Assembly: GCA_023101885.1 (NCBI GenBank) | Contig: JALPQD010000626.1 | Coordinates: forward strand, 868,001-932,000 | Length of the DNA stretch: 64,000 bases | Direction of reading: 5' to 3' | DNA from: Typhlomys cinereus | Taxonomy: Eukaryota > Chordata > Mammalia > Rodentia > Platacanthomyidae | Shown: positions 44,971-55,354 of the stretch, piece after piece | Position numbering within the stretch: position 1 is the stretch's first letter | How the letters are laid out: each line of letters opens with the position of its first letter | Notes under the pieces: generated by a model | Seen by the model: the letters and a program-made list of their open reading frames with translations, nothing else | The model's database searches: none | What the model was told of the DNA's origin: nothing | Position numbers and translations under genes: made by a program

Positions 44971-45784
44971 ATTTGGTCTTTGAGACACAGTCTTGCTGTG
45001 AATCCGACACTGGCCAGGTTTCTCGGGGAACTTCATGCCTCAGTGTCCCCAGTGCCGGGAGTTTTGGTTTCAGCTGCCATTTTGGATTCTGTATCTCCAA
45101 AGCACTCCTTTTTTGATGTCCCTCATGGAGATCCCAGTGCCCAGCACAGCCTCTGCTTCTCTCTTGCTCAATGCTGAGTTCCTCTGGTGTGCTCCTCCTG
45201 GGATGGCCACATTGTCTGACCACATAAGGATGTTGTGGCTGTGATTTCTGGTGTGACTACCATCACCCCAGACTCCCATTTTGAAGGCACATGGTGTGAA
45301 TACATCTTCACAGATGTGCCCAAAGGTTCAGTTATCAATTGTTAAGCTGAGACAGTGGTGACACCCTTATACCATGATTCTTCTTGAATGGTGACCCCAC
45401 TCTGGAAAACCAGTGGGATCTTACACCTTCCCACACCTATAGGGCCTCCTTCACTGTTCCTAGGAGGTCTAAACAGGACCCCCCCTACACACAAACACAC
45501 ACACACACACGCACACACACACACATACACATGGGTGGACTTGAGGTGATTTTTAACAAAGGTCTCTAAGAAAAGATTTCTCTTCCAATTTTTTCTTCCA
45601 ACTTCCTGCTTACAATCTGCATGCTGCTGTTGGACCTTGTCAGTAACTTCTTGTCTGTAAGCCAGGGCTGTTGCTAACTCTTCATTCAGAGTAGAAGGAA
45701 GTGGCTTGGTATGTGAGTGGTTTCAGCCTGGTTGCGTCTGAGTCTCCAGGGAACCAGGAGGAGGTGGAAGGGAAGCCAGGCGGA
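44971..45784. other. Non-coding; (CA)n at 45493-45532
   Basis: Several short open frames but no recognisable protein. A (CA)n stretch lies at 45493-45532. I cannot assign 45000-45480. Confidence 0.4.
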
Positions 45785-45789
45785 GAACT

Positions 45790-46278
45790 TCTCTCTTTTC
45801 AAATTTTATTGGACATTTGAGCCAGGGTTCCCTGCATCCCCCAGGCCACAGCTTGAAGGGGGCTCTGGCCAGCTGCAGAGTCCCATTGCTCCCCCAAACT
45901 CTTATCCAGGTTCCCAGAGGGGTGAAAGAGTAGGTAGGCAAAAAACGGGGGGGGGGGGAGAGGCAGAAAGGCAGGGAAGGCATGGAAACAGATCATCAGT
46001 CCTCTGCCCACCCTGGCATAGTACCTCTCTGGAGGGTGGCCAGCCCAGCCATCCACAAATCTCTGTGATACTGGGGGCAGCTCCTCGCTGTCATTCTTCA
46101 GCTACATGACCGAGACATGCCCATTGGCCAGGTGACCAGCTGCTCGGCTCCGAGAGCCATTGGTTGTAGCTGCCCATGACCCTCACACTACCCCATTCTT
46201 CAGCAGTGGACCTTCTGGAGCTGCCATACCAACATTGGAGTCTGATTTTTCCACATCGCTTTGGACATCCTTTCTCAT
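45790..46278 (-). pseudogene. Ceramide synthase (CERS4-like) last exon and 3' UTR, relic
   Basis: Acceptor CTGCAG ends at 46279; the exon starts ATG AGA AAG GAT (MRKDVQSDVEKSDS, against the family MEKDIRSDVEESDS). It ends at TAG 46102-46104 after NGSRSRAAGHLANGH, which resembles the CERS4 C-terminus (PRSRVAGRLTN, from memory). An in-frame TGA (46183-46185) cuts it at codon 32. The 3' UTR runs to a poly(A) signal AATAAA (minus strand, 45805-45810). Ceramide synthases are ER membrane enzymes that acylate sphinganine; this exon encodes only the cytosolic acidic tail. With the exon at 50009-50165 it marks an unprocessed gene relic. CERS4 rather than a paralog is an inference from the tail. Confidence 0.78.
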
Positions 46279-46784
46279 CTGCAGATACACAGAGGAAGGC
46301 GGAGCTCGGAGCAGGGGGAGGAGGTTGGAATATGTGATGGATAGTTACTGATAACCAGACACCTAGGTTGCAGGGAAAACCTATAGAGATTATCTAACTG
46401 ATATGCAAAGGCACACCCCACAGTGGGTGGAGATCATTCCCTTGAGAAGTGGATAAGACAGAGAAAGTTCTGTTTGGAATTTGGCAGTCTGGCAAAGTAG
46501 AAAGCATTCCCTCCTCTCAGTGCTTCCTGTGGATATGGTATGGACCATTCAGTCAATTCCTGATAATAAACTATATAACCTGCACCATGAGCATGATAAA
46601 TCCCTTGTCCCACTAAATCATTTATGCCAAGGACTTTTCAGAACATCCAAAGACCAAGATGATTTTGGTGCTAGAAAAATTGGAGGCAAGGGGTGCTGTG
46701 GAATTTAGACAGCTTGACTCTTGGGCATGCTAATGAAGGATGATCTTAATTCTGTCAAGGTTTCAATATGATTCCCTCCTTCCC
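46279..46784. other. Ceramide synthase intron; MaLR-like remnant at about 46340-46770
   Basis: GTGATGGATAGTTACTGATA, ACACCCCACAGTGGGTGGAG and TTTTGGTGCTAGAAAAATTG suggest an old MaLR LTR with the start of an internal region (PBS-like). Degenerate; the family is uncertain. Confidence 0.4.
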
Positions 46785-47025
46785 CAACTACACAAAGGCT
46801 CATGTGTTTGCATCATTAGCTGGTGATGGTGTTTGGGAGGTTATAGTATGTTTGGGAGGTGGAGCTTCGTTGGAGGAAGGCATGTCAACAGGGGCTGGCC
46901 TTGAGGATTGGCAGCCCTGCCCTGCTTCCTCTCTCTGCCTCCTGATTGCTGTGGTGACCTGAATCATTCTCCCACTTCTGCCTCCAGTCCAGCCTTCTGT
47001 TATGGAATTCCCACCATAACAGAAT
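46785..47025 (+). repeat. Old interspersed repeat, split by MaLR element (rest at 49200-49295)
   Basis: CTCATGTGTTTGCATCATTA...GGAGGTGGAGCTTCG...GGCCTTGAGGATTGGCAG matches the repeat type at 42264-42640. The expected end (GGAACCATAAGTCAAATAAC...AGCATTGTCTCACAGTAGTA) appears only at 49212-49285, beyond the inserted MaLR element. Confidence 0.6.
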
Positions 47026-47029
47026 AGAT

Positions 47030-47077
<48 letters not shown>

Positions 47078-47180
47078 CATACATAGATACATAGATACAT
47101 AGATACATAGATACATAGATACATAGATACATAGATAGATATAGACGTAGATATAGATATGTATATCAATATAGATATAG
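47026..47180 (+). repeat. (GATA)n / (GATACATA)n microsatellite
   Basis: Pure GATA array from about 47028 to 47076, then GATACATA units, then degenerate GATATA to 47180. Confidence 0.95.
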
Positions 47181-47185
47181 ATATA

Positions 47186-47609
47186 TGTAGCAGTCCGCCT
47201 GCATAGTTGCTGATAAATGACCAAAACACAGCTTAAGGGAACAAGGAGTTTACTTTCTTATGATAGTCCGGTTACAGTTTATAGTCCAGCTTGACGGGAG
47301 AGCACACACCAACACCAGGGCCGAGGGAACTGGCCACATGATCACCACGTAACAGCTGAGAGATGGACAATCCTTACTTGCCAGATCAGCATATCTGGCC
47401 AAGTGAACAGAAGGATGCCAACTCTCTCAACCAGCTCTCTCTGATTTATCCAGGGCCTAATCCCACCCACCATGGGCTGGGTCTTCCCCAGCAGCTAGAC
47501 AATCTCCTTCAGGTTTGCTCTGGGCTTAACTCAACCACCAACTCTCTACAACTGTGTCCAGAGCTCAAACCCTCAAGAGTCAAGTTGACACCTGTGCTTA
47601 ACTATGACA
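47186..47609 (-). repeat. MaLR-1 3' LTR
   Basis: 424 bp, differing from 48771-49194 at 3 sites: TTATGATAG/TTACGATAG, GTTTATAG/GTTCATAG and ACCACCAAC/ACCATCAAC. Confidence 0.92.
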
Positions 47610-48405
47610 CTCCACCCCTTGTCAACTTGACACAAAAACAATACACTTTTTAAACTGTAACCTTTCCTTGTCCCCACAGATGTTAAAATATAAATACATT
47701 CCATAGACAAATTTAAAATGTTCCCTCATTAAAACTTCAGTTCCAATATTTTAAAAGTTCAAAGTTTCTTCAGAATAAATTAAATACTTTAAAACAGATA
47801 AAACATTAAAACAGAAGGATCTTAAAACAATAAGAAAACATTAAAAAGATCAAAGTCCAGCAAATCACCACATCCTGTACTTCAGTGTCCATTTTCTGCT
47901 GCTCATCACGTAGTCAAGGCGGCTAAGATTTGAGGCATTCCCAATCCCCATTTGCAGCTTAATGTTGTAAAAGCAGAGTTCCTCTGAACCAGGCTGAATC
48001 TCCACTCGCAGTTGTCCTCAGCAGCAGTCCCACAGTTCTGGCATCTCAAACACAACTCTGGGTTCTCCTCTGCAGCTATAAGCTTCACCATCTCTTGCAG
48101 GAACTCTACGCCTGCCACTCGGTGCCAAGCTTTTGCTGCTTTCCATGAACCCCTCAGTAGTTCGCCCAAACCAGTATCACCTGAGGGACGCTGCCAGATT
48201 CTGAACCGAGGTTAAAACGCAGCTTAGTCCACTGGAGCCACAGCTGCACCAACTTCAACGTGCTGACGCTGGAAAAGCCTCTCTTTTAGGCAACCAAACT
48301 TGCAAAGGCCAAGAAACAGCTTTAACTTGGGCTTTCGCCCCTGAAGGAAATTGAGTTTCCAAACCAGGAACTTGCCATACGGTGGTTTTCACATCTTCCA
48401 TCGTC

Positions 48406-48789
48406 TCAGCGCAAGTCACTAGGTTTTCCTTCACTGATACTCATTTGTCCAACAGCAGCAGATATTCTGCTGCCTGCCCTTTGTACATCCAAACCTCCAA
48501 GGTTGCCAACACAGCTCTCCTCTGTCAAGCAAACCAGTCCATCGTCCTTATATTCAGTTTTACCAAAGTCCTTGTTTCCCTCATCACAAATTGGGCCCAA
48601 ACAATGTCTCTCAGCAATTGGCCCACTAAATGCTGAAGAACGGTATTTGTAAATCCACAAAGTGAAAATTTTCAAGAATTTCCAACTTTGTCCAGCAGAA
48701 CCGTTCAAAAGCCACAAAATCCACATAGTCAGATTTATCAGCAACACCCCACTTCCTGGGTACCAAATTCTGTAGCAGTCCGCCTGCAT
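48406..48789 (-). other. Open frame in MaLR-1 internal region
   Basis: 127 codons, starting in the LTR edge. About 94 codons align with the frame at 55049-55354 in the second MaLR element (about 81% identical by eye), including LWIYKY, CLGPIC and GLDVQRAGSR. I know no protein with these blocks, and MaLR internal regions are regarded as non-coding. Shared descent alone may explain it. Confidence 0.35.
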
Positions 48790-49194
48790 AGTTGCTGATA
48801 AATGACCAAAACACAGCTTAAGGGAACAAGGAGTTTACTTTCTTACGATAGTCCGGTTACAGTTCATAGTCCAGCTTGACGGGAGAGCACACACCAACAC
48901 CAGGGCCGAGGGAACTGGCCACATGATCACCACGTAACAGCTGAGAGATGGACAATCCTTACTTGCCAGATCAGCATATCTGGCCAAGTGAACAGAAGGA
49001 TGCCAACTCTCTCAACCAGCTCTCTCTGATTTATCCAGGGCCTAATCCCACCCACCATGGGCTGGGTCTTCCCCAGCAGCTAGACAATCTCCTTCAGGTT
49101 TGCTCTGGGCTTAACTCAACCATCAACTCTCTACAACTGTGTCCAGAGCTCAAACCCTCAAGAGTCAAGTTGACACCTGTGCTTAACTATGACA
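48771..49194 (-). repeat. MaLR-1 5' LTR
   Basis: 424 bp; the upstream LTR of the minus-strand element. Expected to hold the promoter. Confidence 0.92.
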
Positions 49195-49299
49195 ATATAT
49201 CTCCTCTCTGGAACCATAAGTCAAATAACTCTTCCCTTCTCTCTTGAGTATGAGCATTGTCTCACAGTAGTAAAGAAGAGCTGCTACATCCCCACCCCT

Positions 49300-49810
49300 T
49301 TATGGGGGTGAGGCCATTCCCTAGGTAGGGTGTCTGTAATTAAATGACAATGGAGAGAGCTAGTATGTATGCACAAGTGCCCCCACAGCACTGCAGTTTC
49401 TCCCTTTGCTGCTGTGAGATGACACTCAAGCACAAGCAACTTAAAGGGAGAAAGGGAGATTTATTTACCTCACAGCTCCACAGGGGAGACATAGTCCATC
49501 ACAGCAAGCAACAGAAGCTGGAGGCAGCTTAAGTCTCATCTGTCCTCATGGAGGCTGAGAGAGCCCTCCGGCAGAGCGCTAGAGCAGACTACTAGAGGAA
49601 GCAGGGCAGGGCTTACTAGGCTCGAGGTCCACCCCCTGTGACATTCCTTCCTCCAGCAAACCACAGACTAAAGAAGCCAGGACCTTCCCAAAAATTCACA
49701 ATGGCTAAGGATTCCAATGCACAAGCCCATGGCGGACAACTCACATTCAAACCACATCACATGGCTTTCTGCTCTTGTTGTGGATTGATACATTTACTCT
49801 GCCATGATGG

Positions 49811-49855
<45 letters not shown>

Positions 49856-50008
49856 CGCACACACACACACTGGAACTGTGATCTGGCATAGCCCCTCACC
49901 CTGCTTCTTCCCCTATTTCATTAAGGCAAGAGGTCATGAAAGTCAGGCAGATGGTTGTGACTGGGAGGGAGAGATGCCCATCAGCTGACCCCAGGGAGGC
50001 CTCCCTAT
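49300..50008. other. Ceramide synthase intron; old repeat-like sequence and (CA)n
   Basis: 49390-49760 (TTTATTTACCTCACAGCTCC, GACATTCCTTCCTCCAGCAA) looks like a diverged interspersed repeat of unknown family. (CA)n at 49812-49870. No gene seen. Confidence 0.4.
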
Positions 50009-50165
50009 CTGACCTGACTTCATGAAACCACAGAGGACGTGCAGGATGAGGGAGAATCAGTACAGGTGCAACACCTGGAGGGTTATCAGGAGCATGTTGA
50101 AGAAGTAGTAGCCAAAGAAGGGGCCAGAGTTCTTGATGGAATCAAAGATCGTGGTGTAGATGATC
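50009..50165 (-). pseudogene. Ceramide synthase (CERS4-like) penultimate exon, relic
   Basis: Acceptor CTGCAG, then one G and 52 codons in phase with the last exon. It holds the TLC (Lag1) domain hallmark GPFFGYYFFNMLL with the following membrane helix (ITLQVLHLY...FSLILHVL), ending FMKSGQ where the family has FMKKGQ. The helix is cut by TGA (50057-50059) at the Trp of the family FWSCLIL block. The base after the exon reads AT instead of the GT donor. So there are two independent disabling changes. Other exons would lie to the right (upstream) but none was found in the window. The family call is firm; the paralog is inferred. Confidence 0.85.
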
Positions 50166-50274
50166 CTGCAGTGGGTGGGATAAAGGAGTTTCACCAGGCT
50201 CTGTGGCTAACTTGAATGCTTCCAAACCTTCTATGACCCCCCAGTACCACTGCTCCTGGAGCTTCAACTAGACA

Positions 50275-50278
<4 letters not shown>

Positions 50279-50322
<44 letters not shown>
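50279..50322 (+). repeat. (CA)n microsatellite
   Basis: About 44 bp of pure CA repeats. Confidence 0.9.
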
Positions 50323-50324
<2 letters not shown>

Positions 50325-50796
50325 TTCATCTGCAGAACACACATATTTGCTCACTGGCCCTTCTGCACCATGAATCCCAAGGGGATATCTACTCTCCCAT
50401 GGGCCTTTTTGGGGTTTGCCCCTTCTTAGACTCCAGAAAACTCTGTCAAGCTGTCTCACAGGGCAACTGTTAAGCAATCAGAAACAGGGTCCTGCAGAAT
50501 GTCTTTGACCTCCACCCCTGGCCATGCCTTTCCTCTGCCAGGCGGCAGCTTCCATTACCTCCATGTGCCTCCTTCTCCCTTTTGGCCTTTCACCACAAAA
50601 TTCCACCATTCTCTGCTCCTGGAAGCCCAAGCTGACTCTGAACTTATGTAGCTGAGGACAACCTTCGATCACATGCCTCTGATTTGTGTGTGTGGTGCTG
50701 GAGACAGATTCCAGGGCTTTGCACCTGCTTTAGCACTATTCCAATCATGACTCCTCACATTGATCCATTTGCCCCTAGATAGTGCATTTTTTCTCA
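50323..50796. other. Non-coding; faint ID-like core at about 50690-50735
   Basis: GGTGCTGGAGACAGATTCCA...GGGCTTTGCACCTGCT recalls a diverged tRNA-Ala/ID-type SINE core. Otherwise nothing recognised. Confidence 0.3.
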
Positions 50797-50889
<93 letters not shown>

Positions 50890-51112
50890 AGAGGGCACTG
50901 TGTGTCCCTGTGGAAGATCAAGGGTGACCTCAGGAATCATCTTGGATTACTTCTACCTCCTTTTTGCTTTTCTCTCAGATTCTCCAGGCACTGCCTTCCA
51001 GGACCAGAAGTGCAGCCCACTGACATTTCCACCTGGCATTTTTATGTGGGACCTGGGATGGGAATTCAGGAACTTCTGGTTGCAAGACAGAGTCTCAACC
51101 CCTGGCTAAGCT
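50797..51112 (-). mobile_element. tRNA-derived SINE with long (GT)n tail
   Basis: (GT)n at 50799-50888, body GTGTGTCCCTGTGGAAGATC, CCTTCCAGGACCAGAAGTGC and TTTTTATGTGGGACCTGGGA, and a degraded head near 51100 (CAACCCCTGGCTAAGC). Same family as 32524-32830, minus strand. Confidence 0.78.
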
Positions 51113-51149
51113 ATTTTTTGTGTCTTCAAGAACACGTGTACCCATCTGT

Positions 51150-51478
51150 TTTCTGCTCCTCCTCCTCATCCTTCTCCTCTTCCTCCTCTTCATCCTCCTC
51201 TTCCTCCTCCTTATCCTCCTCTTTTTCCTCCTTTTACATGTCTTCCTTCTCTTCTCCTTCTCCTCCTACTTTCTTCCCTTGCTCTTCGTTCTCCTCCTTT
51301 CTTCTCTTCCTCATTCCCCTCCTCCTCTCCCATCTCTTCCTCCTTCATCCCCTTCCTCTTTGTCCTCTTCTATCTCCTTCTCCTCTCTCTCCTTTCTTTT
51401 TCTCTTCCTCCTCTTTTACTCGTACTACATTCCTCTCCCTCCTTCTTTCTCCCTTTCCCTGTCTTCCCCTCTCTGGAA
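51150..51478 (+). repeat. (TCC)n-rich polypyrimidine tract
   Basis: About 330 bp of imperfect CTCCT/TTCCTCC repeats. It produces serine- and leucine-rich spurious frames. Confidence 0.9.
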
Positions 51479-52175
51479 CACATAACCTCTCTACTGTGAA
51501 CTACAACCCCAACCTCAGCTTCTTTCTCTTATACCTATGGTCAGGGGTTCCCCACCACATCAGAGAGCCCCATACTTCCACCTCATCCCCAAGCTTGCTT
51601 GCTGCTAACAATCTCCATGTGTTGGCGAGTCCTGTATGCCTTCTTCCTTGTAAGTTCAGTGCTGTCTTGCCTGCTGCCTGCCTACACCTAGGCCCAATAG
51701 GAAGAAGCTGGTTTCTTGTGACTGGCCTAGCTCCTTGTAACTGGAGATAGTTTCACTCTGCCCTCTGCCGGCTGTTCCCCATGCCACCACCAGATGGCAA
51801 CAGCGAACAATGCAGTCAGGCTACCTTTGAGGGGTTTGGATTTGGTTTTCTCTACCCACTGCCTCCCAGGGCTACTAGTTCTCTCCAACCAACCCACCAA
51901 GTCCTCCCAGTGCCTCAGATGGCCCACCTGATATGACTTGCCCCACCAACTGCTTCAACCACACCCGTTGATTCCTATTCTCCCAACATTTGGGCCACGG
52001 TCTAAACTCAGGGGCCTTGCACATGCCCCTCTTTTGGCCTAGACCATGCTTCCCTAGTATTAGCTCCGTTCCTGCACCTCCACTTCTGGCTAGCCCACTG
52101 CTGTCCCTGGAGCAACATCCATCCAATGCAGACTGCATCCATTCCTGCTTCCTGTTGCCTCCCTAACACTCTCCA
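51479..52175. other. Non-coding, nothing recognised
   Basis: Moderate GC, no clear exon, repeat or RNA gene. Short open frames only. Confidence 0.4.
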
Positions 52176-53212
52176 TTTTTTATTACTTTTTTGCCTAGTT
52201 ATACAAGCTCAATAGGTAACCCCCTTCTTCTCCTTCCCATTCCCTTCCCTCCTGTTGTCCCCTGTAGGTGAACACGGGATCCAATCTTGGTTGACTGCTG
52301 TGGCCAGGCTTCAGAGTGAGCAAAAGCCACTCTGTTCACAAGGCAGTTAAGCACACTTAATGGTGGCTTAGCCTGCTCCCAGCCAGACTCCCAGTGCCTC
52401 CATGCAATTTCCCTGCTGCTAAGTGCTTTAGAATGGCAGTCAGAACTTGTGGTCTGGTCACCCCCAGAAGGGTCCCCTGTGTATGTGCCAGCGGTGGGAT
52501 TGGCCAGTTTGCCCTTCATAAGTCTTTGTTCCTGCACAATAAAGTGGACACCATCTTTCCCCTGCATGGTGTCTCCGGTGCCTGTCTTTATCTCTTAGTG
52601 GCATAATAGAACTCACCCCTGTAATATCCCAAGAATAGCCCTGGCTGGGCCACTGCAATGGTGGCTGCTGCTGTGCCCACCACTGAAACAGTTCCTACCA
52701 TTCCACTTTGTCACCCTTCCCACCCTCCTCCCCCTCTCTCTCTCACCTTCTTTCTTTCCCTCCTACTCTCTTGATGCTTCCTGCTTTCTCCCTCCCATTC
52801 TCCAGAACATCTCTATGAGGGCACTGAATTTCCTTCTGAGTAGCCTACACTAGTGAGGGTTCAAGACTTAGTGGCATAGGTTGGGGGCCCTTACTTGGCT
52901 AGCCGCTAGTATGGGAACTCTATTATGACTGTTTAACCCCTTGCCTCTAAGGATCCTAATGCCTGAAGCCTTCTCCCCTGTGATCTGTGCTAGACTTTGG
53001 GGAGTTGTTGACGTGTCAGCCATTGTACAGGTCAGACAAGGTCCAATCACATTGTGGCTATATCCTGCTTGCTACAGCCTTGATTTGTGTGGAGTACCTT
53101 GTATGTCATTGGTCCTCCCCATCTTTAGGCTTTTACAATATTGCCATCCCCTCTTCCATAAAGTTCCCTGAGTTTTAGGATGGGGAGAGATTTGGCTGGC
53201 CTGTTTCTGGTT
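52176..53212 (-). mobile_element. L1 3' UTR fragment (E10), split by an LTR-like insertion
   Basis: A-rich 3' end at 52176 with ATACAAGCTCAATAGGTA, then C/T-rich tract, interrupted at about 52263-52690. It resumes to 53212 with the conserved 3' UTR blocks (CCTTGCCTCTAAGGATCCTA, CTGAGTTTTAGGATGGGGAG). The ORF2 part is absent. It abuts plus-strand L1 E11. Confidence 0.8.
52263..52690 (+). repeat. Possible solo LTR
   Basis: A 428-bp insert in the L1 3' UTR that begins TGTAGGTGAA and ends GAAACA (TG...CA). It carries CACAATAAAGTGGACACC (poly(A) signal 52538-52543) about 150 bp before its end and TTCATAAG upstream. Possible TSD GTCCCC/GTTCCT is poor. Family unknown. Confidence 0.5.
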
Positions 53213-54487
53213 GAATATTCCTTAACAAAATTAACCAAACAATCTCAAAATTAATATGGACTCACCAAAGGCCCAGGATATCAAGAACAATCCTGAGTGA
53301 CAAAAACACTGGTGGAGGTATCACCATAACAAACCTTCATCCAAAATACAAATCTATAGTAATCAAAACAGCCTGGTCTTGTCTCCAAAATAGACATGTA
53401 GATCAGTGGATAAGGGTTGAAGTCCCAGATATAAGTCCACAGAACTACAGCCATTTGATCTTTCACAAAGGGGCCCAAAAATTCAATGGAAAAAGAACAG
53501 CATCTTCAACAAATGGTGCTTACATAATTGAATATCCCCATTCCTAAGATTAAAAGCGGACCTATACTAATCACCATGCACAAAAATTGATTCCAACTGG
53601 ATCAAGGACTTTTATGCCAGAGACTACAAAAACACTTGTTTAAAGTGTAGGGAACTCACATGAGCTGATTGGGCTAGGCCAACAGTTCCTAAACAGAAAT
53701 CTAATAGCACAGTGACTAGAACCAACACTCAACAAGTGGGATCTTATGAAATTTAAAGAGCTTCTGTTCATATAAAGAGATTTTAAACTGAGAAAAAAGG
53801 CACCCCACAGAATGTGAGAAAATCTTCGCTAACTGCATATCTGTTAGAGCTATATTATCCAGAATGTACAAAGAACATATAAAACTAAACACCAAAGAGA
53901 TAAATGGCCAAAAAGAAACATTTCAAGGGACAAATTTGAAATGTCTAAGAAATATCTTTAAAAATGACTCACATCCCCTAGCCCTCAAGGAAATGCAAAT
54001 CAATTATCCTGAGATATCATCTCACCCCAGTCAGGATGGCAAAAATTCACACTAATAAAAACAGAATGCTGGAGAGGATGTAGACACAAGTGAACTCCGA
54101 AACATTGCTGGTGGGAATACAGGCTTATACAACCACTTTGTAGATCAGTGTGGTGATTTCCAAAAGGGTTAAGCATTGAAATGCCATAAGACTCTGCTAT
54201 ACCACTACTTGGAATAATCCCACATAATGCAGAAATTCACTACAGTGAAACAAGGACAGCTATGTTCGATGCAGCACTATTTACAATAGCAAAGTTATGG
54301 AATCAACCCAAATGACCAACAGTTGAGGAATTGATAATAAAAATGTGGCACATTTACTAAGCCATCACACAAAATAAACTCATAAAATTTGCAAGACATG
54401 GACGAATTCGAAAAAATTATATTGAGTGAAGTATCCCAGACACAGAAAGTTAGACACCATGTGTACTCCTTAATAAGTGAATCTTAC
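53213..54487 (+). pseudogene. L1 ORF2 C-terminal part (E11), heavily decayed
   Basis: Scattered blocks of the region after the reverse transcriptase: [12 protein letters not shown], [13 protein letters not shown], KEHIKLNTKEING and KEMQINYPEISSHPSQDGKN (53864-54055), and the C-terminal [21 protein letters not shown] stretch. Frames change often. This is one of the oldest L1s here. Confidence 0.82.
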
Positions 54488-54602
54488 TTCCAAACCCATT
54501 AATGACATATTCAAAGGTAAATCTCTGTAATACCCATTGTATTTGCAAAGGATTATACACAAGAGGGAAGGAAAAGGAGGGCCTAAAAATAAAGGAGATA
54601 GA
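53213..54602 (+). mobile_element. LINE-1 element E11, 5'-truncated, first segment
   Basis: Plus-strand ORF2 from the VDQTISQFIW region to its end (about 54487), then the 3' UTR, interrupted at 54603-54607 by a MaLR element and resumed at 56741. Confidence 0.87.
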
Positions 54603-54607
54603 TAGGG

Positions 54608-55027
54608 TATCATAGTTAAGCACAGATGTCAACTTGACTGTTGAGGGTTTGAGCTCTGGGCACAGTTGTAGAGAGTTAAGGGTTGAGTTAAGCCCAGAGC
54701 AAACCTGAAGGAGATTGTCTAGCTGATGGGAAAGACCCAGCCCATGGTGGGTGGGATTAGGCCCTAGATAAATCACAAGAGCTGGTTGAGAGAGTTAACA
54801 TCCTTCTGTTCACTTGGCTAGACATGATGGTCTGCCATGTAAGGATTGTCCATCTCTCAGCCGTTATATGGTGATGGTGGCCAGTTCCCTCGGCCCTGGT
54901 GTTGGTGCATGTTCTCCCTTCAAGCTGAACTGAGAACTGTAACCAGACTGCTGTAAGAAAGAAAATTCCTTGTTCCCATAAGCTGTGTGATGGTCATTTA
55001 TCAGCACCATGCAGGCAGACTGAAACA
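54608..55027 (+). repeat. MaLR-2 5' LTR
   Basis: 420 bp. The first bases read TATCATAG instead of TGTCATAG; it ends GACTGAAACA. Confidence 0.9.
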
Positions 55028-55048
55028 GAATTTGGTACCGGGAGTGAG

Positions 55049-55354
55049 GTGTTGCTGATAAATCTGACTATGTGGTTTTTATGGCTTTTGAACTGTACTG
55101 CTGGACAAGGTTGGAAATGCTTGAGAATTTTCACTTTGTGGATTTACAAATATTGTTCTTCAGAGTTTAGTGGGCCAGTTGCTGAGAGAGATTGTTTGGG
55201 CCCAATTTGTGATAGGGGGAACAAGGACTTTGGTAAAGCTGAATTTAAAGACGATGAACTGGTTTGCTTGACAGAGGAGAGCTGTGATGGCAGCCTTAAA
55301 GGTTTGGATGTGCAAAGGGCAGGCAGCAGATGTTGGAGAAATGAGTATCAGTAA
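55049..55354 (+). other. Open frame in MaLR-2 internal region
   Basis: 101 codons directly after the primer site, aligned with the MaLR-1 frame at 48406-48789. No known domain. It may be non-coding. Confidence 0.35.

Larger units (their letters stand above)
47186..49194 (-). mobile_element. Young ERVL-MaLR-type LTR retrotransposon (MaLR-1)
   Basis: Two 424-bp LTRs (47186-47609, 48771-49194) around a 1161-bp internal region, with a 5-bp TSD ATATA (47181-47185, 49195-49199). On the minus strand each LTR starts TGTCATAG and ends CTACA. The primer site lies just inside the right LTR (TTGGTACCCAGGAAGTGGGG, minus, about 48746-48766) and fits tRNA-Leu as in ERVL/MaLR. A purine tract (ACAAGGGGTGGAG) precedes the left LTR. 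The LTRs differ at only 3 positions. No gag or pol is recognisable, so this is a nonautonomous element. Confidence 0.92.

Noticed and set aside
45000..45480. Possible exon or processed pseudogene
   Set aside because: Short frames in several phases but no protein family I can recognise and no splice or poly(A) structure.
46800..47229. Open frames with YLSIYLSI-type repeats
   Set aside because: Translation of the GATA microsatellite.
50782..51750. A 322-codon open frame
   Set aside because: It runs through a (GT)n array, a SINE and a TCC-rich tract; no conserved domain.
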